DNA from: Plazaster borealis
Lineage: Eukaryota > Echinodermata > Asteroidea > Forcipulatida > Labidiasteridae
NCBI GenBank assembly: GCA_021014325.1
Contig: CM037460.1
Coordinates: forward strand, 21,358,044 to 21,422,043
DNA: 64,000 bases
Direction of reading: 5' to 3'
Below are positions 60,901 through 64,000 of the stretch, one piece after another. A model generated the notes under the pieces. It worked only from the letters and a program-made list of their open reading frames with translations, was not told the origin of the DNA and ran no database searches. The position numbers and the translations under genes were made by a program. Positions within the stretch are counted from its first letter, which is position 1; each line of letters begins with the position of its first letter.

Positions 60901-62712
60901 CTTGGTAATCCAGCAGCAGCTGCTCATTTGGAAACAGCCATAGTTTGGTCACATTGAGGTTATAAAGGGAAAACTGTTAAGGTTGCAACCTGATAAAAGT
61001 CTATTATTGGCCATCTCAAATTTGTTGAGCGTGATCTAGTGCACTGTATTTAAGTTCTGTAGTTCACAGGGTATGGGTTCGAATCCCCGCCTGGCTGGTC
61101 ATGATGCTTGTGTCCTTGACCAAGATACCTTACCACAAATGCTTTGTCCTTCGGGTGGGACGTTAAGCCATAGGTCCTGTGTGCTAAGGATAGGTAGTGC
61201 ATGTAAAAGAACCCAGAACACTTATCGAGGAAGAGTGGGGGTTTCCCTCTGCGTTTCTGGTTCATTACGAGCACACTTTTCTATAGGTTTCCTCAGGCTT
61301 TCAAGTTACAGTGATTTTTGACAAATCCTTTCTTTCATTACCAGAAGTTAATAATAATAATAGAAATTTAAAAATGTGTACAACATTTAACAAGGGCTCT
61401 GGCTATAAGCCAGTCACTGTACTGGTTGTATACGTACTTGGATGAGTTCAGTAACCTATGGTAAGTACAGGGTTAACTATTCATGAACTCTCACCTCTAG
61501 ACCATGACGAAGAACTCGAAGGGACGATCGGGGTCCTCTCCCTGATGCGACGTACAACTGCGGTGTATCTTCATTAGCTAAATCAGCAATCTGGTCATCA
61601 GAAAGGCCAAGCATAATGAAATAAAAGGAAAAATACGAAGAAAACAAAACTGTAAAACCTGTTTATTATCCCCTTAAACAGTTGTAAAGTGGATAGCTGA
61701 TGGGAAAGAATCTTGTTAACTATTCCAGTGCAAGTCAATCTCGGATCAGATTATTGAGTGAAGAAAATTATTTGGATATAATCAGTGGCTTTCATACGAA
61801 GCATACATGAAATGCAATTTTGTTTGATGCAATCCTTGGAGATGCACCTTTGTGTCCCATTTCACCTTAATTTCAATTCTCGTTTTGCAATTTTTGAGGG
61901 TACTTTGGTGCCTTTTTGTATTTTATGCTATACAAATTTCCATATTCATGAGCAAAAGTGTGATACCATGTCAGGCAGAAAACTCAATGTTGCAATTAGT
62001 TTATTCACAAAAAGTCAACAAAATTTAGGCTATTTCGCTTTCCTAAACTTCCCTTTCTTTAGTGATTTGTTAGTGTGTAAGTTCATGGCAGTATACCAAA
62101 GTGCAAACTTTTCTCTCAATTTCTTTCAACAAGCAAATTTTTGGGTTCACAATTTTATTTTTTTGAATAGAAATATAACAAGTATCTTCCTGAAATGACA
62201 TCACTGCGACAGTGCCCTCAGTTGTCCAAATAAGAAATTTGTTAATGTTAACAGAAAATCACTTTTCAATTAAATTAACCAAATATGGATGTCAATTAGT
62301 ATTCATACACATAAGGGGATTAGGAAGTAGCTCAAAATATATTCCTAAGAAATTTTTACTTCAGGGGCCCTTTAAGGATTCTTTTTTCCTGCAGGACTTT
62401 GGAAAGCACTGGCTATACAGTGCTTATCACTTATTGATGTAGGACAAAAAACAAAAATAATAATTATCTTTATTCCCGACGCAATTACTACGTTTATTGA
62501 AAACATTTTGGTTGCCTTAAACTAAGCATGATTTGAGTACTCTTACCTGGCAGTTCATGATTGGGGATAAGCTTTCCATCTGATCAATCTCCACCAGGTT
62601 CTTGAGGGAGCGGGGAGCGAAGAAGAAGGTGTCTCCTTCCTCCAGGGGCATGGCACTACTGAACTCTGGCTCATCGTCGTCATCACCGAGGTGGGCAATC
62701 TGGTAGAGGTAG
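42915..62712 (-). CDS. SF3B3: Splicing factor 3b subunit 3 (SF3B3/SAP130), 3' 19 exons, 5' end outside window
   Basis: SF3B3 is a large beta-propeller scaffold of the SF3b complex of U2 snRNP. It acts in the nucleus in branch-site recognition and is related to DDB1 and CPSF160. Nineteen exons on the minus strand join in frame with AG/GT borders to 860 residues plus stop, colinear with the remembered human protein (1217 residues) from about residue 358 to the end. Diagnostic stretches include [108 protein letters not shown] and the C-terminus [12 protein letters not shown]. The CPSF-A-type C-terminal region should span roughly fragment residues 505-826. No frameshift or premature stop is seen. 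Introns run from ~280 bp to ~4.0 kb. The missing ~357 N-terminal residues were not found in 62713-64000. Confidence 0.97.
42960..43345 (-). other. SF3B3 intron w18-w19
   Basis: 386-bp intron. A G-run of ten (about 43299-43308) is the only notable feature; no repeat family recognised. Confidence 0.6.
43346..43441 (-). CDS. SF3B3: SF3B3 exon w18 (residues 815-846)
   Basis: Acceptor TGCCCAG, donor GAG/GTATAAG, a weaker donor than the others. Encodes [20 protein letters not shown] to DELDRNPSE. Confidence 0.95.
44115..44480. mobile_element. 366-bp MITE with TTAA target duplication and central palindrome
   Basis: Flanked by TTAA (44111-44114 and 44481-44484). The inverted termini match over ~24 bp with two differences: AGGCATCGTACCTGTTTGGT on the left and the complement of AGGCATCGTACACGTTTGGT on the right. 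The centre holds a perfect 30-bp palindrome (44275-44304) built on CTTCTTGCAAGAAG. No coding capacity. Its family is shared with 40966-41357 and, by the ends, with 41992-42376. It sits in the SF3B3 intron between w17 and w18. Confidence 0.9.
44550..44640 (+). repeat. G-rich imperfect minisatellite
   Basis: Repeats of GGGGAAGGGTTCTGGGGGTG-like units with period about 20-25 bp. It lies in the intron about 50 bp downstream of the w17 donor, and is C-rich on the SF3B3 sense strand. Several G3-5 runs could form a quadruplex on the plus strand (inference). Confidence 0.7.
44689..44793 (-). CDS. SF3B3: SF3B3 exon w17 (residues 780-814)
   Basis: Acceptor TCTGTAG, donor AAG/GTGAGTC. Encodes [20 protein letters not shown] then [15 protein letters not shown]. 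Confidence 0.96.
45053..45816. mobile_element. 764-bp non-autonomous DNA element with 28-bp perfect ends
   Basis: The left end CCATAGAGAAAGGACCACAG continues AAGGAGTT, and the right end is its exact complement. A 5-bp direct repeat TGTGA flanks the element (45048-45052 and 45817-45821). The interior has scattered CpGs and a partial second inverted match (GTTCGTCGCCG near 45218 and CGGCGACGAAC near 45748). No transposase frame. It lies in the SF3B3 intron between w16 and w17. Confidence 0.88.
46239..46481 (-). CDS. SF3B3: SF3B3 exon w16 (residues 699-779)
   Basis: Acceptor CCCTTAG, donor GAG/GTGAGAC; 81 codons. Encodes [34 protein letters not shown] and [20 protein letters not shown]. Confidence 0.96.
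46623..46792 (-). repeat. 85-bp tandem duplication spanning an SF3B3 exon end and donor
   Basis: Two adjacent copies (46623-46707 and 46708-46792) differ at about three positions. Each contains the last 37 nt of exon w15, the donor GTAAGTA and ~48 bp of intron. The two donors are 85 bp apart, not a multiple of three. Reading through to the downstream donor hits a stop soon after the first one. Confidence 0.9.
46756..46968 (-). CDS. SF3B3: SF3B3 exon w15 (residues 628-698)
   Basis: Acceptor TCCTTAG, donor GTT/GTAAGTA. Encodes [20 protein letters not shown] to [14 protein letters not shown]. Its last 37 nt and donor are duplicated 85 bp downstream (46671-46707, donor 46666-46670). The upstream donor is chosen because it keeps frame with w16. 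Confidence 0.95.
47090..47550 (+). mobile_element. tRNA-Glu-like SINE, interrupted by another repeat
   Basis: The head at about 47099-47168 has a CTTTCAC loop (anticodon TTC, Glu) and a B box GGTTCAAATCC (47148-47158). The body (GGATTGGGTTTTCAGTCC, GGTTTTCCTCCCACATCTAAAACC) matches 50213-50450. About 195 bp of a different repeat (about 47222-47417) splits it. Lies in intron w14-w15. Confidence 0.75.
47222..47417 (+). mobile_element. Dispersed non-coding repeat nested in the SINE, copy 1
   Basis: Begins near GCTGCGTAAGTATTACAAGC and includes GGTTACCAGCCGAAATAAC, CTTAGCAGAAAATTGTTCAGC and CTGAAATTGC. The same order is found at 53111-53280 and 54608-54800. Mechanism class unknown. Confidence 0.7.
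47709..47834 (-). CDS. SF3B3: SF3B3 exon w14 (residues 586-627)
   Basis: Acceptor GTGATAG, donor AAG/GTAAGTT; 42 codons, [20 protein letters not shown] to [11 protein letters not shown]. Confidence 0.95.
47999..48097. mobile_element. Small foldback element, diverged copy
   Basis: Shares GGCAGCAGACTTGCCAGGTAA and TTGTTCTC with the hairpin element at 52652-52779, plus its right arm GTCTGCTACTCCCTAGCATTCC. The arms pair less well here. Confidence 0.55.
48121..48339 (-). mobile_element. LINE fragment: C-terminal tail of a non-LTR reverse transcriptase ORF
   Basis: The minus frame gives [20 protein letters not shown] then [17 protein letters not shown]. This is the well-known tail motif (GDRAF..AAP.LWN.LP..IR....F...LK..L) after the reverse-transcriptase domain in several non-LTR retrotransposon clades. 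A stop codon lies directly upstream of the ATG and no catalytic domain is present, so it is a dead 5'-truncated copy. It is in the SF3B3 intron w13-w14, in the gene's orientation. Confidence 0.85.
48499..48655 (-). CDS. SF3B3: SF3B3 exon w13 (residues 533-585)
   Basis: Acceptor GCTGCAG, donor AAA/GTAAGAT. Encodes (S)[20 protein letters not shown] to KKLELLHK, with [10 protein letters not shown] matching the family. Confidence 0.95.
48656..49142 (-). other. SF3B3 intron w12-w13, nothing else seen
   Basis: AT-rich intron without a recognised repeat. Confidence 0.6.
49143..49348 (-). CDS. SF3B3: SF3B3 exon w12 (residues 465-532 plus two bases)
   Basis: Acceptor CAACAG, donor TTCAG/GTAAGAG. Encodes [20 protein letters not shown], a charged likely helical stretch, then [12 protein letters not shown] and ALEQNEAAF. 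The CPSF-A-like region should begin here. Confidence 0.97.
49349..49863 (-). other. SF3B3 intron w11-w12, nothing else seen
   Basis: Includes a short internal repeat (CACCTGACGCACCAACTTGC / CACCTAACACGTCAACG near 49715-49750) but no recognised element. Confidence 0.6.
49864..50038 (-). CDS. SF3B3: SF3B3 exon w11 (residues 406-464)
   Basis: Acceptor TTGATAG, donor GAG/GTAGGCT. Encodes (R)[14 protein letters not shown], then [20 protein letters not shown] to RKQQMAE. Confidence 0.97.
50213..50450 (+). mobile_element. tRNA-derived SINE, second copy of the 47090 family
   Basis: The tRNA-like head includes GGTTGGTGTAGTGGTAT; the B box is decayed (CAGTTCACATC). The body shares GTGGATTGTGTTTTCAGTCC and TTCTTCCCACATCTAAAAC with the copy at 47090. 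Lies in intron w10-w11. A C9 tract precedes it. Confidence 0.7.
50501..50655 (-). CDS. SF3B3: SF3B3 exon w10 (residues 355-405 plus two bases)
   Basis: Acceptor CCACAG, donor CTCAG/GTAAAAA. Encodes [20 protein letters not shown] to [11 protein letters not shown], ending in a split Arg codon. Confidence 0.96.
50740..50960. repeat. Tandem duplication of ~110 bp in an SF3B3 intron
   Basis: Two diverged copies share, in order, CTTACTGTCTGAC / CCTACTGTCTGAC, TTTTGAATGATAA, ACTATGT, CTGCAATATxA and CACAGTACAC. About 75-80% identical by eye. Confidence 0.65.
51095..51217 (-). CDS. SF3B3: SF3B3 exon w9 (residues 314-354)
   Basis: Acceptor TCTACAG, donor TCG/GTGAGTA. Encodes [20 protein letters not shown] to KMQGSES. 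Confidence 0.97.
51843..51987. mobile_element. 145-bp hairpin MITE
   Basis: The right end, CTTGTTCCACCAGTGACGTC then ACATCATGAGC, is the complement of the left GCTCATGATGT...ATCACTGGTGGAACAAG. The left arm carries a ~10-bp disruption (ATTACACTTTAC for GACGTC). Lies in intron w8-w9 (51218-52347), which also has a C10 tract near 51811. Confidence 0.8.
52348..52488 (-). CDS. SF3B3: SF3B3 exon w8 (residues 267-313)
   Basis: Acceptor TTACAG, donor CAC/GTAAGTC. Encodes [20 protein letters not shown] to LFLNIGLH. The segment [14 protein letters not shown] is the least conserved part of the exon compared with the remembered human sequence. Confidence 0.97.
52652..52779. mobile_element. 128-bp foldback element
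   Basis: Left arm GGGATGCTAGGTGGCAACAG (continuing ACTTACC) at 52652-52678. The right arm at 52753-52779 is its complement with about two mismatches. The loop is ~74 bp. Related copy at 47999. In intron w7-w8. Confidence 0.8.
52905..53110. repeat. Tandem duplication of ~110 bp
   Basis: GCAAGAGGCCAGGCATACCA, then ACATTAGGGTGTTGAGTTGC and AGTGTTTTGATGG, occurs twice (about 52908-52990 and 53018-53100) with few differences. The start resembles the end of the 40665 repeat. Confidence 0.8.
53111..53280 (+). mobile_element. Dispersed repeat, copy 2 of the 47222 family
   Basis: Shares GCTAACCAGAAAAAGGTAAC, CCAGCCAAAATACCAT, GACTGGTTTCCTGCTTAG and GAAAATTGTCCAGC with the copies at 47222 and 54608. 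Confidence 0.65.
53539..53694 (-). CDS. SF3B3: SF3B3 exon w7 (residues 215-266)
   Basis: Acceptor TTCATCAG, donor TCG/GTGAGTT. Encodes [17 protein letters not shown] through [19 protein letters not shown]. Confidence 0.97.
53745..53805. repeat. Short internal repeat (GCCGATACGCGCGAATTGCG-like, about three units)
   Basis: GGCCGATACGCGCGAATTGC, GCTGATACACGCGAATTGCG and GGCCGATAC follow one another. GGGCCGATAA also occurs at 53484. CpG-rich island in AT-rich intron w6-w7; meaning unknown. Confidence 0.6.
54608..54800 (+). mobile_element. Dispersed repeat, copy 3 of the 47222 family
   Basis: Contains GCTGCTTACAGTAAGCACAA, GGTAACCAGCCAAAATAACC, ACTGGTTTCCCTT and TTCTATGAAATTAGGTC. The most complete copy at both ends. 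In intron w6-w7. Confidence 0.7.
54844..54894 (-). CDS. SF3B3: SF3B3 exon w6 (residues 198-214)
   Basis: A 51-nt micro-sized exon: acceptor TTTTTTTTGCAG, donor CCA/GTAAGAC. Encodes [17 protein letters not shown]. It is too short to stand out as an open frame; the reading comes from continuity. Confidence 0.94.
55116..55187 (-). tRNA. tRNA-like gene or SINE head, anticodon position GTT, probable pseudogene
   Basis: On the minus strand a perfect A box TAGCTCAGTTGG and B box GGTTCAAGTCC are present. D stem GCTC/GAGC and T stem GCAGG/CCTGC pair fully. The acceptor stem pairs at positions 4-7 plus two wobbles. The anticodon stem hardly pairs, so a functional tRNA-Asn is unlikely. A T5 run follows ~3 bp after the acceptor end, as for Pol III termination. 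It may be the head of a SINE running to about 54950. In intron w5-w6. Confidence 0.6.
55314..55445. mobile_element. Possible ~130-bp MITE
   Basis: CACCCCTTGCAT near 55314 and ATGCAAGGGGGT near 55434 are inverted, and TGACGTCA lies just inside the left end. Boundaries and target duplication are uncertain. Confidence 0.4.
55730..55834 (-). CDS. SF3B3: SF3B3 exon w5 (residues 163-197)
   Basis: Acceptor CCTAG, donor CAG/GTAAGAT; 35 codons from [18 protein letters not shown] to CAVNQRQ. Confidence 0.95.
56050..56225 (+). mobile_element. SINE-like 3' fragment
   Basis: CTTGGGCAAGACACATAAC then ATTGCTTCTCATCACCCATG and GGGTACCTGCATGGGTAGAG are typical of tRNA-derived SINE bodies. A (TAA)n-type microsatellite follows (56238-56262). 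Head not recognised. In intron w4-w5. Confidence 0.5.
56493..56644 (-). CDS. SF3B3: SF3B3 exon w4 (residues 112-162)
   Basis: Acceptor CATGTAG, donor CAG/GTAATTA. The split Asp codon with w3 gives [21 protein letters not shown]. It continues through [14 protein letters not shown] to GDDSLLQ. Very highly conserved in SF3B3. Confidence 0.97.
56645..60639 (-). other. SF3B3 intron w3-w4, 4.0 kb
   Basis: The longest intron. I recognise no gene or confident element. Minor features: an inverted pair TTCATCTCAACT/AGTTGAGATGAA near 59187 and 59234, A/T runs near 58080 and 59905, and short open frames (57180-57395, 59447-59662, 59836-60139) without recognisable protein content. Confidence 0.5.
60640..60712 (-). 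CDS. SF3B3: SF3B3 exon w3 (residues 88-111 plus one base)
   Basis: Acceptor TCCAG, donor GATG/GTAAGAA. Encodes [20 protein letters not shown] then KLSD, ending after codon position 1. The next intron is the longest in the window (60639-56645). Confidence 0.95.
61030..61325 (+). mobile_element. tRNA-derived SINE
   Basis: The head has the B box GGTTCGAATCC at about 61076-61086. The body includes GTCCTTGACCAAGATACCTT, GGGACGTTAAGCCATAGGTC, GTAAAAGAACCCAGAACACT and GGGGGTTTCCCTCTG. This core is shared with 63550-63935. A (TAA)n tract follows at 61349. In intron w2-w3. Confidence 0.8.
61495..61590 (-). CDS. SF3B3: SF3B3 exon w2 (residues 56-87)
   Basis: Acceptor GACCAG, donor GAG/GTGAGAG; 32 whole codons, [20 protein letters not shown] to VLRHGLE. 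It has no ATG-started open frame, so it is easily missed. Found by continuity with w1 and w3. Confidence 0.95.
61591..62546 (-). other. SF3B3 intron w1-w2
   Basis: AT-rich. Holds one copy (about 61726-61810) of a ~85-bp direct repeat whose partner is at about 63333-63415. The 137-codon plus open frame at 61785-62198 is not recognisable and is taken as chance. Confidence 0.5.
62547..62712 (-). CDS. SF3B3: SF3B3 exon w1 (fragment residues 1-55)
   Basis: Acceptor TTGCAG, donor CAG/GTAAGAG. The first base completes a codon split with an exon outside the window. Encodes YLYQIAHLG...SPIMNCQ with the acidic run DDDDEPE. It ends on a complete codon. I found no preceding exon between here and 64000. 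Confidence 0.96.
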
Positions 62713-63545
62713 CTGCAAGATGGCAAGAAAAAGGACGATAAGATTTCTCAGTTTGGTACTCAACCTGTCTTCTTTACACAACATTTGCCAGTAAGTTGAC
62801 CAATTATTCAAAACCATTTAACTGCATGTTAGAACAACTATGCACAAAACTATCTGTGTACTGTGTAGATGTATTTACCACCTAATATCAGGTTGCAGGC
62901 TGTCACGGTTCTTCTATCATTCAAAACCATATGAATATTATACGGTTTTTACCTATACACCGAATGTGTGTAAAGCACTGTATACTCGGCACTTTCCTGA
63001 GTTTTGTGAAGAAAAAACCCGACAGACATATTAGGGGTCACATCCTTCCCCAACAGCCGGGTAACTGCGATATTACAGTGGGAGGGTTACACAAGTCAAC
63101 GTGGTGCCCTTGTCTCTGTCTACATTGGTATTGTCAATTGTGTTTCCCTTCCTGGTGCAACATTTAGTGAACTTTTGTTTCTCTTATGCACCAAAAGCGC
63201 CAGCCCAAAATTCCAAGGTACGTATTTCTTGTAAATGGCTCCCTCGCTATTATTACCAATTAAATTTCCTAAACAATACTTTCTTCTAAATAATTGTACG
63301 AAATAAGGCCTGGTTAAGACATTATTGTGTTTCAGTGCAGGTCAATCTTGGATCAGAACATTGTGTGAAGAAAGTAATTTGATTATAATCAATGGCTTTT
63401 CATACGAAGCGCGAATGGTGTGTCATCATTTCCAAAGATTAACTGCACTTCATTAGAGGTACATGTAGGTAACATTGCGAACAGTGAGGACGGAAAGGAA
63501 ACTACTTTGTTATTGTGATGATTCTTTTTCAACAGTAACAAAACT
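62713..63545 (-). other. SF3B3 intron upstream of w1
   Basis: No exon encoding the expected preceding segment (ending ...ASEFGNH in the family) is present. Contains the second copy (about 63333-63415) of the ~85-bp repeat: GTGCAGGTCAATCTTGGATC, AGTAATTTG, TTTCATACGAAGC. Confidence 0.55.
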
Positions 63546-63549
63546 CTAG

Positions 63550-63935
63550 TGGTGTGTTGTGGTAAAGCGGTCTAGTCATAGTGCACCGGACTCAAGATAT
63601 GGTGTTCAGATCAGCCGAGTGTTGGTTACGGTTCCAGTCTAGAAACTTTAAGAAAGACACTTAACAATTGTTGCTCCCTCCTCCAGATGGGATGTAAAGC
63701 AGTAGGCCCCATGTGTTGTGCAATCCACTTTAAAGAACCCAGTACACTAATCATTAAGAGAAGGGGTTTGCCCAAGTGTTTCTGGCATGGTTGGCTGCAG
63801 ATTGCACCACAGCACCTTGTAAACCCTTTCAACACGCTATAAAAAGGGTCTAATAATTCAAACTTAACATACCTGTCATAGCGCTTTGAATCCTGTTGCA
63901 AAGCCACTAAATAAATGAATGACTGACATTTATTA
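63550..63935 (+). mobile_element. tRNA-derived SINE, near full length
   Basis: Head near 63552-63630 (GTAAAGCGGTCTAGTCATAG; B box decayed to CGGTTCCAGTC). Conserved body: GATGGGATGTAAAGCAGTAG, AAAGAACCCAGTACACTAAT, AGAGAAGGGGTTTGCCC, ATTGCACCACAGCACCTTGT. The tail CATAGCGCTTTGAATCCTGT ends with AATAAATGAATG. Same core as 61030. Confidence 0.8.
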
Positions 63936-64000
63936 ATGTAAAACAAATCTTATTAATTTTGGGGCACTTTACTGTTTAAAATGCATGGCAAAACCAAATT

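Noticed and set aside
61785..62198. 137-codon plus open frame in an SF3B3 intron
   Set aside because: AT-rich, Phe/Leu/Asn-heavy and not recognisable. It begins in the ~85-bp repeat and has no splice or promoter context.
63626..63946. 106-codon minus open frame near the right edge, checked as the next SF3B3 exon
   Set aside because: It reads the antisense of a tRNA-derived SINE and does not match the expected SF3B3 segment.

Overview
This is a eukaryotic (metazoan) window. Spliced introns, tRNA-derived SINEs, many short inverted-repeat DNA elements and a LINE tail rule out a prokaryote. The mix of MITE and SINE families looks like a marine deuterostome, most likely an echinoderm. That placement rests on my recollection of these repeat families and was not searched.

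Layout. (1) 1-2.9 kb: repeat-rich DNA with a 15-bp inverted repeat bracketing 6-902, an 807-bp foldback element (1377-2183) whose arms form a roughly 300-bp stem, and an 83-bp miniature sharing its ends (2299-2381). (2) 2.94-3.93 kb: a short satellite of about five copies of a ~205-bp unit. (3) 3.93-38.44 kb: a 34.5-kb tandem array of about 190 copies (length divided by period) of a ~182-bp unit. Each intact unit has a tRNA-like head with Pol III A and B boxes, a T4 run where a Pol III terminator should be, a short perfect hairpin and a TATA-like stretch before the next head. The array is organised in higher-order blocks. (4) 38.44-42.9 kb: degenerate repeats and several MITEs. (5) 42.9-64 kb: the 3' two thirds of one conserved gene on the minus strand, SF3B3 (splicing factor 3b subunit 3). 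All 19 exons in the window could be joined by reading splice sites and frame by eye. They give 860 residues ending in a stop at 42915. The first ~357 residues, judged from the remembered human length of 1217, lie beyond the right edge.

SF3B3 is the only protein-coding gene I can support. Its introns carry SINEs, MITEs, a LINE C-terminal fragment and one 85-bp tandem duplication that copies the end of an exon together with its splice donor. The many ~65-residue minus-strand open frames in 4-38 kb are reverse-strand readings of the satellite monomer. The plus-strand open frame at 42.7-43.0 kb is the antisense of the last SF3B3 exon.

The most unusual object is the tRNA-like array: potentially a very large cluster of Pol III cassettes with recurrent subfamilies. 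Whether any of it is transcribed cannot be told from sequence.
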